Below, piece by piece: positions 34,096 to 41,799 of a DNA stretch of 64,000 nt. The position numbers were made by a program, and so were the translations under genes. The stretch is from NCBI RefSeq assembly GCF_007066085.1, contig NZ_CP041405.1, positions 3,066,001-3,130,000 on the forward strand, read 5' to 3'. The notes beneath the pieces were generated by a model. That model made no database searches. It was given only the letters and a program-made list of their open reading frames with translations, and was not told the DNA's origin. The first letter of the stretch is position 1; every line of letters begins with the position of its first letter. The stretch comes from Paenibacillus thiaminolyticus. GTDB lineage: Bacteria > Bacillota > Bacilli > Paenibacillales > Paenibacillaceae.

Positions 34096-34701
34096 CTATT
34101 CTTTGACGGCCCGATAGATGCGATACCCCTTCTCTTTGGTTACCAACTCCACTTGCTCCTCACCGAACAGCTCCCGAAGCTTGGCTTCCGCAGAAGGCGC
34201 CCCCTGCTTCTTCTGAATGACGATCCACAACGCTCCTCTATCATTCAAGTGAGCATATGATTGTTCAAAAATCCGGTGCACGACTTCTTTGCCGGCTCGT
34301 ATCGGCGGGTTCGTCAAAATGACGTCGAAGGTTGACGAGCCGATGCCGTCCAATCCGTCGCTCTTGCACACGGTCACATTGGATGTGCCGTTGCGCTTCG
34401 CATTTTCCTGGGCCAGTTCCAGCGCCCGTTCATTCACATCCACCATCGTCACCTGCCCACGCGGAGCGAGCCTGGCCGCCGTCAGCCCGATAGGACCGTA
34501 GCCACAGCCGACGTCAAGTACCTGTGCACCATCCGGAATGTCCATGTTCTCAATCAGCACACGGCTTCCGAAGTCAACTCCGCCCTTCGAGAACACGCCG
34601 GCATCCGAGACGAACTGCAGCGTATGCCCGCGCAGTTCCGCCTTCCAATATTGCCGATCATGGGGCGTATCCGGCCGGTGACTGTAATAATGTCCCGTCA
34701 A
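34096..34701 (-). CDS. Class I SAM-dependent methyltransferase (YbxB, RsmC-like)
   Basis: A methyltransferase of the RsmC family, which in characterised members methylates guanine in 16S rRNA. The SAM motif is VLDVGCGYGPIGLTAA, and the catalytic motif is LTNPPIRAGKEVVH. I use the TTG at 34701 (MTGHYYSHRPDTPHDRQYW), with AAGGAGGG 7 bases ahead; this gives 201 residues, the same as B. subtilis YbxB, which also lies between rplL and rpoB. Confidence 0.88.
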   Translation of the reverse strand: MTGHYYSHRPDTPHDRQYWKAELRGHTLQFVSDAGVFSKGGVDFGSRVLIENMDIPDGAQVLDVGCGYGPIGLTAARLAPRGQVTMVDVNERALELAQENAKRNGTSNVTVCKSDGLDGIGSSTFDVILTNPPIRAGKEVVHRIFEQSYAHLNDRGALWIVIQKKQGAPSAEAKLRELFGEEQVELVTKEKGYRIYRAVKE

Positions 34702-34848
34702 CTTCCACCCTCCTTCCGCTACGTTCAAAGTGCTGGTGTTCATTGGCTAAGATGCGCTAGCCTCTGTGATGCTCCAACCCTGTTCTTTGTCCTGCGCCCG
34801 AATGATGCGTCAAGGACAAGCGCGTCATGACGTCGTATCCTAGACAAC

Positions 34849-34877
34849 GAACCCCTTGAATGTTCTTCAAGGGGTTC
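34849..34877 (-). terminator. Hairpin after rplL
   Basis: A perfect 12-bp stem (GAACCCCTTGAA and TTCAAGGGGTTC, 5-base loop) lies 21 bases after the rplL stop. It has no T tract, so it may act as a partial terminator or processing site that sets the ratio of L7/L12 to RNA polymerase. Confidence 0.55.
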
Positions 34878-34897
34878 CGCACTTCAGCAAGCAAATA

Positions 34898-35263
34898 CTA
34901 TTTCAGTTCTACAGATGCGCCAGCTTCTTCGAGCTTCGCTTTTACTGCTTCTGCTTCGTCCTTGCTTACTTTTTCTTTCAATGGTTTTGGTGCGTTGTCT
35001 ACGAGATCTTTCGCTTCTTTCAGGCCGAGACCTGTGATTTCGCGAACGACTTTGATGACGTTGATTTTGCCAGCGCCTGGGCTCGTCAGAATTACGTCGA
35101 ATTCTGTTTGCTCAGCTGCACCAGCATCGCCAGCGCCGCCAGCCATAACTGCTACAGGAGCTGCAGCTGTTACGCCGAATTCTTCTTCGATTGCTTTAAC
35201 CAGGTCGTTCAGTTCCAATACGGACATGCCTTTGATGGCTTCCAAGATTTGCTCTTTGCTCAT
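34898..35263 (-). CDS. rplL: 50S ribosomal protein L7/L12
   Basis: L7/L12 forms the multi-copy stalk that recruits GTPase factors. The 121 residues have the N-terminal dimerisation helices ([20 protein letters not shown]), an Ala/Gly-rich hinge and the C-terminal domain with [24 protein letters not shown] sequence ([20 protein letters not shown]). It follows rplJ by 69 bases. Confidence 0.97.
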   Translation of the reverse strand: MSKEQILEAIKGMSVLELNDLVKAIEEEFGVTAAAPVAVMAGGAGDAGAAEQTEFDVILTSPGAGKINVIKVVREITGLGLKEAKDLVDNAPKPLKEKVSKDEAEAVKAKLEEAGASVELK

Positions 35264-35332
35264 GGTTAAACCTCCATATTCATAGTAAGTTATAGTAGAA
35301 AATGTTCACGTTCCCGCATGGGCACGAGTCTC

Positions 35333-35836
35333 TTACGCTTCTGCTTCTTGCTTCTCTGCGACCGCCTTGACGGCGAGTGCGAAGTTGCGCACAGGCGCTT
35401 GGAGCACGCTGAGCAACATGGACAGCAAGCCTTCGCGGGAAGGCAGCTCGGCCAGTGCTTTGATTTGAGCTACATCGACAACGCGGCCTTCGACCACGCC
35501 ACCTTTGATCTCAAGAGCGTCATTTTTCTTCGCAAAATCGTTCAAAATCTTCGCAGGAGCTACTGCGTCTTCCGGGCTGAAAGCGATAGCCGTCGGTCCG
35601 GACAACACTTGATCCAGCTCGGACAATTCTGCTTCCGCTGTCGCACGGCGAACCAACGTGTTCTTCAACACTTGGAACTCAATGCCTGCTTCGCGCAATT
35701 GCTTACGAAGTTCAGTCACTTGAGACACGTTCAAACCGCGATAGTCCGCAACAACCGTCGTTACGCTGCCACGCAATTTCTCTGCGATTACTTGTACTTC
35801 TTGCTGTTTCGCTTCGATAACTTTTGCGTTTGCCAC
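35333..35836 (-). CDS. rplJ: 50S ribosomal protein L10
   Basis: L10 is the base of the L7/L12 stalk. I use GTG 35836 ([20 protein letters not shown]), placed 7 bases after AGGAGGTG, giving 167 residues. [20 protein letters not shown] and the C-terminal helix that binds L12 dimers ([20 protein letters not shown]) are present. Expression is expected to be controlled by the L10 leader upstream. Confidence 0.96.
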   Translation of the reverse strand: MANAKVIEAKQQEVQVIAEKLRGSVTTVVADYRGLNVSQVTELRKQLREAGIEFQVLKNTLVRRATAEAELSELDQVLSGPTAIAFSPEDAVAPAKILNDFAKKNDALEIKGGVVEGRVVDVAQIKALAELPSREGLLSMLLSVLQAPVRNFALAVKAVAEKQEAEA

Positions 35837-35908
35837 TCGATCCACCTCCTACAAGTTCTTATCTAACCGCATCCTGGACTATTATGTTCTGCCTACACGA
35901 GCATAAGA

Positions 35909-35936
35909 AAAGCCTCTGCAGTAATCTACAGAGGCA
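35909..35936 (-). terminator. Attenuator-like terminator in the rplJ leader
   Basis: A 10-bp stem (GCCTCTGTAG with CTGCAGAGGC, one G-U, loop ATTA) is followed by TTTTCTT. It lies between the L10-binding part of the leader and rplJ, as expected for an attenuator. Confidence 0.75.
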
Positions 35937-36082
35937 TCACGAATGCAGCGGCGCCTGATCACGCATGTTCCCATGCGCCACCGCATCTTCTATTCGAACA
36001 CCTCGGTAGGAGATTAAGCCTTACGGCACCTACTGTCTATGGTACGATTATTCATTTTCAACACACACGCGAATCTCACAAC
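35909..36082 (-). ncRNA. Ribosomal protein L10 leader
   Basis: The 5' untranslated region of rplJ-rplL contains, at 35999-36037, the conserved core of the L10(L12)4-binding leader: GACAGTAGGTGCCG, a short loop, then CTCCTACCGAGGTG. This is the autoregulatory element known upstream of rplJ in Firmicutes. It is followed by the attenuator at 35909-35936. The boundaries are approximate. Confidence 0.85.
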
Positions 36083-36088
36083 CTCATT

Positions 36089-36118
36089 AGAATACCACAG
36101 TCGGCCAACTTGTGTCAA
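36089..36118 (-). promoter_or_regulatory. Sigma-A promoter of rplJ-rplL
   Basis: The -35 TTGACA (36113-36118) and -10 TATTCT (36089-36094) are 18 bases apart, 40 bases after the rplA stop. Confidence 0.75.
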
Positions 36119-36159
36119 CCTTAACTATGGCACACGAAGAATGCGAGATGCTGCCGAAC

Positions 36160-36852
36160 TTAGCGATAGTTCGCTGTGTTCACGCGTGCGGCAGGTCCCA
36201 TCGTGGAAGATACCGCGATGTTCTTCATGTATACGCCTTTAGCCGCTGCCGGCTTCGCACGGTTCAACGCGTCGATGAGTGCTTTCAGGTTGTCATTCAA
36301 CTGTTCAGCACTGAAGGACGCTTTCCCGATAGGCGCATGAATTTGTCCTGCTCTGTCCAGACGGTACTCGATTTTACCTGCTTTGATCTCTTGGATCGCT
36401 TTGGCAACGTCGAATGTAACCGTGCCGGCTTTCGGGTTAGGCATCAGGCCTTTACCACCGAGGATACGGCCCAATTTACCTACTTCGCTCATCATGTCCG
36501 GTGTTGCCACGCAGACATCGAAGTCGAACCAGCCTTGCTGGATTTTGTTGATCATGTCCTGATCGCCTACAAAATCAGCGCCAGCCGCTTCCGCTTCTTT
36601 CGCCTTTTCGCCTTTTGCAAAGACGAGAACGCGCTTCGTCTTACCTGTTCCGTGAGGAAGGACGACTACCCCACGCACGTTTTGGTCCTGTTTGCGCGGA
36701 TCAACGCCCAAGCGCACAGCAACTTCGATTGTTTCGTCAAATTTAGCCGTAGCCGACTTTTTCACCAATTCAATGGCTTCCGCCGGCTCGTAAGTTGCAT
36801 CTCTATCGATCAACTTCGCGGCTTCTTCATACTTCTTGCCACGTTTTGCCAT
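36160..36852 (-). CDS. rplA: 50S ribosomal protein L1
   Basis: L1 forms the mobile L1 stalk at the E site. The start at 36852 ([20 protein letters not shown]) gives 230 residues; the longer in-frame start runs into the rplK end. [20 protein letters not shown] is the L1 signature. It follows rplK by 62 bases. Confidence 0.97.
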   Translation of the reverse strand: MAKRGKKYEEAAKLIDRDATYEPAEAIELVKKSATAKFDETIEVAVRLGVDPRKQDQNVRGVVVLPHGTGKTKRVLVFAKGEKAKEAEAAGADFVGDQDMINKIQQGWFDFDVCVATPDMMSEVGKLGRILGGKGLMPNPKAGTVTFDVAKAIQEIKAGKIEYRLDRAGQIHAPIGKASFSAEQLNDNLKALIDALNRAKPAAAKGVYMKNIAVSSTMGPAARVNTANYR

Positions 36853-36914
36853 GATTTTGTTCCTCCTTTGTGGTAATAGCGGTTGAACCTCCCACATCTG
36901 TCACGCAGACCCGA

Positions 36915-37340
36915 TTAGTCTTCGATGACGATACCCATGCTGCGGGCTGTGCCTTCAACCATGCGCATAGCCGATTCTACGGATGCGGCATTCAGGTCTG
37001 GCATTTTTTGCTCAGCGATCTGGCGAACGGTGTCGCGCTTCACTGTAGCCACTTTCTTTTTGTTCGGCTCGCCGGAACCTTTCTCGATCTTGGAAGCCAC
37101 TTTCAGCAATACTGCTGCTGGAGGCGTCTTCGTGATGAACGTAAAGGAGCGATCCTCGAATACTGTGATTTCAACAGGAATGATAAGGCCTGCTTGATCT
37201 GCAGTCTTCGCGTTGAATTCCTTACAGAACGCCATGATGTTCACGCCTGCTTGACCCAGTGCTGGACCGACCGGCGGCGCAGGATTCGCTTTCCCTGCAG
37301 GAATCTGCAATTTTACCACTTTGATGACTTTTTTTGCCAT
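36915..37340 (-). CDS. rplK: 50S ribosomal protein L11
   Basis: L11 is in the GTPase-associated centre and is needed for the stringent response. The 141 residues begin [20 protein letters not shown] and include [20 protein letters not shown], the N-terminal region that forms the thiostrepton site with 23S rRNA. It forms a pair with rplA. Confidence 0.97.
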   Translation of the reverse strand: MAKKVIKVVKLQIPAGKANPAPPVGPALGQAGVNIMAFCKEFNAKTADQAGLIIPVEITVFEDRSFTFITKTPPAAVLLKVASKIEKGSGEPNKKKVATVKRDTVRQIAEQKMPDLNAASVESAMRMVEGTARSMGIVIED

Positions 37341-37365
37341 TGTCGTACACCTCCTTGCGCTAATA

Positions 37366-37393
37366 TGTGAGTCCGGAGCAAGCTCCCCTCACA
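37366..37393 (-). repeat. Hairpin in the nusG-rplK gap
   Basis: The arms TGTGAG/CTCACA enclose GAGC/GCTC, forming an imperfect hairpin without a T tract between nusG and rplK. It may separate the two pairs of genes; no good promoter was found here. Confidence 0.4.
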
Positions 37394-37416
37394 TCAGAAA
37401 ACCTGTCAAAGATGTA

Positions 37417-37950
37417 TTAAATCTTCTCCACCTGATGGTAATCCAGTTCAAGCGGGGTTTCCCTTCCAAACATGTTAACATGGACCTTCAACTTTGCTTT
37501 ATCGAGAAGGATCTCTTCGACCGTGCCGACAAAGTTAGCGAAAGGCCCTACCTTAATGCGTACCGATTCCTTCAATTCGAAATCGACCTTCGGCTTCGGC
37601 TCTTCCATTCCCATCTGCCGCAAAATCTGTTCAACCTCTTCCGGCATCAGAGGAATCGGCTTGGAGCCGGATCCTGTGGAACCGACAAATCCAGTGACAC
37701 CCGGCGTATTGCGAACAACATACCAGGATTCATCCGTCTGGATCATCTCAACCATAACATAGCCAGGGTAAACTTTGCGCATGACGGTTTTTTTCTTGCC
37801 GTCTTTGTTCACCAATTCTTCTTCCATCGGAACAAGAACCCGGAATATCTTGTCTTCCATTCCCATGGATTCGACGCGCTTTTCCAGATTGGCCTTCACT
37901 TTGTTCTCATACCCGGAATAGGTATGAACAACGTACCATCTCTTTTCCAT
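37417..37950 (-). CDS. nusG: Transcription termination/antitermination factor NusG
   Basis: NusG binds RNA polymerase through its NGN domain (MEKRWYVVHTYSGYENKVKA) and carries a C-terminal KOW domain (KVGPFANFVGTVEEILLDKA). The start at 37950 gives 177 residues, as in B. subtilis, and follows an AAGGTGG site by 7 bases. It follows secE by 23 bases. Confidence 0.97.
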   Translation of the reverse strand: MEKRWYVVHTYSGYENKVKANLEKRVESMGMEDKIFRVLVPMEEELVNKDGKKKTVMRKVYPGYVMVEMIQTDESWYVVRNTPGVTGFVGSTGSGSKPIPLMPEEVEQILRQMGMEEPKPKVDFELKESVRIKVGPFANFVGTVEEILLDKAKLKVHVNMFGRETPLELDYHQVEKI

Positions 37951-37973
37951 AACCAAGCCACCTTGGGACTTTA

Positions 37974-38183
37974 TTAAATAATCGCTTCGACGATCGCAGA
38001 AATACCGATGTCAAGGACCCAGAAATAAAGCGTCATAAAGAAAACCGTTCCCAATACGACCAGCGTATAGCTTGTCAGCTCTTTACGATTGGGCCAGCGA
38101 ACTTTTTTTAATTCACCCCAGCTGTCGGCAAAGAAGGAAAACATTGAACTGAAAGGTTTTTTCAGTTTCCCGAAGAAAGCCAC
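37974..38183 (-). CDS. secE: Protein translocase subunit SecE
   Basis: This 69-residue form has the single transmembrane segment typical of Gram-positive SecE (YTLVVLGTVFFMTLYFWVLD) preceded by the conserved amphipathic helix with ELKKVRWPNRKEL. The start is GTG 38183, with GGAGGTG 6 bases ahead. It lies between rpmG and nusG, the classic order. Confidence 0.95.
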   Translation of the reverse strand: MAFFGKLKKPFSSMFSFFADSWGELKKVRWPNRKELTSYTLVVLGTVFFMTLYFWVLDIGISAIVEAII

Positions 38184-38203
38184 GGACTACACCTCCATCA
38201 GAC

Positions 38204-38353
38204 TTATCTCGTTTCGCGATGAGAAGTATGCTCGTTGCAGAACTTGCAGAATTTCTTCAACTCAATGCGGTCTGGGTGATTGCGCTTGTTCTTTGTCGTC
38301 GTGTAGTTGCGTTGTTTGCAGCTCGTGCAAGCCATCGTAATAATTACCCGCAT
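38204..38353 (-). CDS. rpmG: 50S ribosomal protein L33, zinc-binding form
   Basis: A 49-residue L33 beginning [20 protein letters not shown]. Two CxxC pairs (Cys9/Cys12 and Cys36/Cys39) make it the zinc-binding form, the type encoded by rpmGB upstream of secE in B. subtilis. GGAGGTG precedes the ATG. It is first in the rpmG-secE-nusG unit. Confidence 0.95.
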   Translation of the reverse strand: MRVIITMACTSCKQRNYTTTKNKRNHPDRIELKKFCKFCNEHTSHRETR

Positions 38354-38502
38354 GTAGTACACCTCCTGAAGACACCTTATTGTGATAAGAAGCGTCGAAA
38401 TTATAGTCTAACGAATACGGATACGCCCTCCTGCCCGATGACAGGGAGCTTCCGTTCCCGCAAGCTGAATAAGCCAAGCTTACTCAGTAATACGTACGCA
38501 TA

Positions 38503-38518
38503 TTTAGGCCTACCTAAA
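38503..38518 (-). promoter_or_regulatory. Small dyad at the predicted rpmG transcription start
   Basis: TTTAGG-CCTA-CCTAAA straddles the start site expected from the promoter at 38521. It may be an operator or early hairpin; there is no match to a known box that I recognise. Confidence 0.3.
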
Positions 38519-38520
38519 AC

Positions 38521-38549
38521 ACTTTATCACAAGGGTCAATTGAAGTCAA
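38521..38549 (-). promoter_or_regulatory. Sigma-A promoter of rpmG-secE-nusG
   Basis: The -35 TTGACT (38544-38549) and -10 TAAAGT (38521-38526), with an extended TGn before it, are 17 bases apart. Confidence 0.75.
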
Positions 38550-38777
38550 TGAAAAGATAGCGCTGCTGTGGGGTTCGCAGGGCTTCCTTGCTATGCCGTA
38601 GAACAGCTGCTTGCCGGTAAATCCGCTCTCTCGAAATCGACTATTATTCATTATTGTGGAATCTCTGCAAATCTAAACCTGTGACGATGAGGCAATCGAC
38701 AGACATGCGATAGGGGCGTTCAGCAGAAGGGGCAGATTGGGCAAAAAAGAAAGCGTCCGACCTTCTCCTCTCGAGGC

Positions 38778-38996
38778 TGTTCAAAAAGTCCGCTTGGGAT
38801 CACGAAGTACTCTGACAGGTAACTGGACATCGAATCTCGCATTCACTCTCGAAGAGTGTATGCTCTCGAAATATGTTTCCTGCGTAAGTTCCTGCGGGAA
38901 CATTAATAACTGCTCATGCAGCCTCACCTGCATCCCGCTGCTCTGTCTTCGAGTTCAAGCAACCTTCTCGGTGCTGAAAATCAGCCTTTTTGAACA
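38778..38996. mobile_element. MITE-like element with 11-bp terminal inverted repeats
   Basis: Perfect inverted ends TGTTCAAAAAG (38778-38788) and CTTTTTGAACA (38986-38996) bound 219 bases with no coding capacity. The interior has further palindromes (for example CACTCTCGAAGAGTG). It lies 29 bases after sigH, within the 672-base gap to rpmG. No clear target duplication is visible. The remainder of this gap holds only the rpmG promoter and leader. Confidence 0.6.
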
Positions 38997-39025
38997 CTGT
39001 CTTAGGCATTCCACGGACACTTCGT

Positions 39026-39685
39026 CTACTCTTCTCCGTCGCCGTCCCGCAGTTCCAGATAGCGCTCCAGCTTGCGCTTGACGCGCTGGAGGGCGTTGTC
39101 TATCGACTTGACATGGCGATCCAGATCAACGGCAATCTCCTGATAGGATCGTCCATCCAAATACAACATTAGCACTCTGCGCTCAAGATCGCTCAAAATC
39201 TCGGCCATCTTGTCTTCCAGTCCGACGAATTCTTCCTGATTGATAATCAGCTCTTCGGGATCCGACACGCGGGAGCCTCCGATAATATCAAGAAGCGTCC
39301 GGTCCGAATCCTCATCATAGATCGGCTTGTCCAAGGATACATAGGAGTTCAATGGAATGTGCTTCTGGCGCGTTGCCGTCTTGATTGCGGTAATGATCTG
39401 CCTCGTGATGCACAGTTCGGCAAACGCCTTGAATGAAGCCAACTTATCGCCCTTGAAATCCCGGATTGACTTATATAATCCGATCATACCTTCTTGTACG
39501 ATATCTTCGCGATCGGCTCCTATCAAAAAATAAGAGCGTGCCTTCGCACGTACGAAATTACGGTACTTGTTAATTAAATATTCTAGCGCTTCGCTGTCTC
39601 CCTCACGAACTGCGTCGACGAGATGTTCATCCGACAACCGTTCGTACGGACAGGGGGTGCTCAATGCTCTGAGGTCAACACTCAC
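39026..39685 (-). CDS. sigH: RNA polymerase sigma factor SigH
   Basis: Sigma-H drives stationary-phase and early sporulation genes in bacilli. The 219-residue protein has region 2 as YRNFVRAKARSYFLIGADRE and DIVQEGMIGLYKSIRDFKGD, and region 4 as LSDLERRVLMLYLDGRSYQE. I start at GTG 39685 (MSVDLRALSTPCPYERLSDE), 7 bases after GGAGGG. It has a sigma-A-type promoter overlapped by a palindrome. Confidence 0.96.
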   Translation of the reverse strand: MSVDLRALSTPCPYERLSDEHLVDAVREGDSEALEYLINKYRNFVRAKARSYFLIGADREDIVQEGMIGLYKSIRDFKGDKLASFKAFAELCITRQIITAIKTATRQKHIPLNSYVSLDKPIYDEDSDRTLLDIIGGSRVSDPEELIINQEEFVGLEDKMAEILSDLERRVLMLYLDGRSYQEIAVDLDRHVKSIDNALQRVKRKLERYLELRDGDGEE

Positions 39686-39732
39686 TAGCAATCCCTCCGG
39701 CCTGCAACGCAATTCACCGTTACATCACAAAT

Positions 39733-39759
39733 GATAGATTCAGTATATATGAATCTATC
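39733..39759 (-). promoter_or_regulatory. Palindromic operator candidate on the sigH promoter
   Basis: Perfect 10-base arms (GATAGATTCA and TGAATCTATC, 7 bases between) cover the -10 and spacer of the sigH promoter. A repressor binding here would block transcription. In B. subtilis sigH is repressed by AbrB, which has no such palindromic site. Confidence 0.6.
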
Positions 39760-39771
39760 TCACACCGTCAA
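39742..39771 (-). promoter_or_regulatory. Sigma-A promoter of sigH
   Basis: The -35 TTGACG (39766-39771) and -10 TATACT (39742-39747) are 18 bases apart, about 57 bases before the start. Confidence 0.75.
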
Positions 39772-39821
39772 CCAAGGAAAGCCTTATCCGGCGCGGAATT
39801 CCAGCTATTCGACAAATTGTG

Positions 39822-40361
39822 CTAATCTTTTTCCCCCCGGCGCATCCGTTCGAGCTTCAGCAATTGGTCCAGGCTGAGCTTCCCTTCCAGCGGATTGCGC
39901 TTCACCGGCTGCGAGGCATGCTCGCGAATCCGGCTCTCCACCTCGCGCCTCGATTGCTCCACGATGAGCCGAAGCTCGCGGGCCGATATGCGCAGCGCGC
40001 CGAGGCCGAGAACGACGCGCTGCTCGGTCATATCCGAGGTCGCCACATAGATCTGGCGCCGGCGATGGGAGAGCTCCTTGACGAGACGCTCGATGCATTC
40101 GTCCGCCGTTTCCTTCTCCTTCGTGAAGTAAACTTCGATCTTGCCCTGTGTGTAGGTGGCTCCCAGACCGGGGACGCGGTAGGCGTCAAACACGGCAATG
40201 ACCCGCCTGCCGGAATACGCCTGGTACTCCGCCAGGTTGTCCAGCAGGCGGTCACGCGCATCCTCGAGCCTCCGGTCGGCCAACTGCTTCAGCTCATGCC
40301 ACGCGCCGATCATATTATAGCCGTCCACCAGCAGCACGTCACGCCAATCTTGCTGCCGCAT
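39822..40361 (-). CDS. rae1: NYN-domain ribosome-associated endoribonuclease (Rae1/YacP)
   Basis: A 179-residue NYN/PIN-like nuclease. The N-terminal VLLVDGYNMIGAWHEL and internal VIAVFDAYRV and IYVATSDMTEQRVVLG hold the acidic active-site residues. B. subtilis Rae1 cleaves mRNA in the ribosomal A site. It starts 2 bases after rlmB and precedes sigH, as in B. subtilis. Confidence 0.9.
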   Translation of the reverse strand: MRQQDWRDVLLVDGYNMIGAWHELKQLADRRLEDARDRLLDNLAEYQAYSGRRVIAVFDAYRVPGLGATYTQGKIEVYFTKEKETADECIERLVKELSHRRRQIYVATSDMTEQRVVLGLGALRISARELRLIVEQSRREVESRIREHASQPVKRNPLEGKLSLDQLLKLERMRRGEKD

Positions 40362-40363
40362 TC

Positions 40364-41101
40364 TCAGCCGCGGCGCCGGCGCACGACCTCATACATAAAT
40401 ATCCCGGCGGCGACCGACGCATTTAACGAATTGATCTGTCCGGCCATCGGAAGCTTCAGCAGCGCATCGCAGGTCTGCTTGACGAGGCGGCCCATGCCCT
40501 TGCTCTCGTTCCCGATAACCAGCGCAAGCGGCATCGTGAACAGATCGGTCTCGTACAGGTCCTGGGTCGCGGACACATCCGTTCCGACGAGCCAGATGCC
40601 CCGCTCCTTCAACTGCTCCATCGTCTGCGCCAGATTCGTTACCCGCGCGACCGGCACATACTCTACGGCGCCGGCGGATGTCTTGGAGACGGTGGCGGTC
40701 AAGCCAACGGAACGGCGCTTCGGAATGATGACGCCGTGCACTCCCGTACAGTCTGCGGTCCGCAGAATCGATCCGAGATTATGCGGATCCTCGATCTCGT
40801 CGAGGACCAGGAGGAACGGCGTCTCCCCCTTCGCCTCCGCCCGGGCGAGAATATCGTCCACCTCCACGTAGCCATAAGCGGCTACCTGGGCGACGACTCC
40901 TTGATGCTGCACGCCTTCCGCCATCTGATCCAGCTTGCGCTTGTCCGCGGTCTGAACGATGACGCCCGCCTTCTTCGCCTCCGCGATAATCGGCTGCGTC
41001 AGATGCTTCTGCGCGTTGTCCGCAATCCATACTTTATGAATGGTACGGCCGGAGCGGAGCGCCTCGGTGACCGAGTGCTTCCCGGCAATGTATTCTTCCA
41101 T
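40364..41101 (-). CDS. rlmB: 23S rRNA (guanosine-2251-2'-O)-methyltransferase RlmB
   Basis: A SpoU-family 2'-O-methyltransferase. The N-terminal substrate-binding domain begins MEEYIAGKHSVTEALRSGRT. The SPOUT motifs are DEIEDPHNLGSILRTADCTG, LALVIGNESKGMG and LPMAGQINSLNASVAAGIFM. It has 245 residues. It follows mrnC by 108 bases. Confidence 0.94.
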   Translation of the reverse strand: MEEYIAGKHSVTEALRSGRTIHKVWIADNAQKHLTQPIIAEAKKAGVIVQTADKRKLDQMAEGVQHQGVVAQVAAYGYVEVDDILARAEAKGETPFLLVLDEIEDPHNLGSILRTADCTGVHGVIIPKRRSVGLTATVSKTSAGAVEYVPVARVTNLAQTMEQLKERGIWLVGTDVSATQDLYETDLFTMPLALVIGNESKGMGRLVKQTCDALLKLPMAGQINSLNASVAAGIFMYEVVRRRRG

Positions 41102-41209
41102 ATCTATGCTGCCTCCCGTAATGTTGCTTCCTCTTGCCGTTCAATCGGCTTATCCGAACTTGTCCTGGATTGTCCGGACTTAGGTGTATGATGCCTGTGT
41201 CCGGATCCG

Positions 41210-41755
41210 TCAATCCCGCTTCTCCGGCCGCTCAGCCAAGCCCAGTGCTTCCGGATTCCCCGGCTGCTCCGTCTGTGCCGGCGCTTGCTCCTCTTCCGGC
41301 GCCTGCACAACAATCTCGGCCAACTCCCGAATGCGGTCGCTCCGGCCGCTTAAGTACAAGTAGCCGAACAGCGCCTCTAGCGCTGTCGCCTGGCGGTACT
41401 CATTCACATTGGCGCTCTTCGGCACCGCAGACTTAGCGTTGCGCCCCTGGCGGACGATGTCCGCCTCCTCCGGCGTCAGCTGCGGCGCCAGTCGCCCAAG
41501 CGCCCGCGCCTGCGACTTGGCCGACACATAGCGTGTCGCCTGCCGGTGCAGCACATGCGGCCGATGATTCGGCAGCGAGATGAGATACTGCCGAATCGCC
41601 ATCTCATAGACCGCATCGCCCATATACGCCAAAGCGATCGGCGGCAGCAGCTTCGGCTCCTTCGCCGGCGGGTAAGGGAACAGCCACATTCCCCCCGCCT
41701 CTGCGCCGCCCGGGCGCTCTATCTCCATTCCCTGTTCCTCATTGTCATTCATCAC
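41210..41755 (-). CDS. mrnC: Mini-ribonuclease III
   Basis: MrnC matures 23S rRNA in Gram-positives using an RNase III catalytic domain without the dsRNA-binding domain. The core is PIALAYMGDAVYEMAIRQYL with the catalytic Asp, and AKSQARALGRLAPQLTPEEA; the second acidic site is in ATALEALFGYLYLSGR. The start is uncertain: GTG 41755 follows GGAG by 8 bases, and ATG 41728 further down also has a site; the frame is open up to the cysS end. A long Pro/Glu-rich tail follows the domain. Confidence 0.85.
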   Translation of the reverse strand: MMNDNEEQGMEIERPGGAEAGGMWLFPYPPAKEPKLLPPIALAYMGDAVYEMAIRQYLISLPNHRPHVLHRQATRYVSAKSQARALGRLAPQLTPEEADIVRQGRNAKSAVPKSANVNEYRQATALEALFGYLYLSGRSDRIRELAEIVVQAPEEEQAPAQTEQPGNPEALGLAERPEKRD

Positions 41756-41799
41756 GTCTATTGCTCCGTTCTTTGCATTCGGATGCACCCGCGGCTCCC

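Noticed and set aside
37381..37409. Promoter for rplK-rplA with -35 TTGACA at 37404-37409
   Set aside because: The -35 is perfect, but at the correct spacing there is no acceptable -10.
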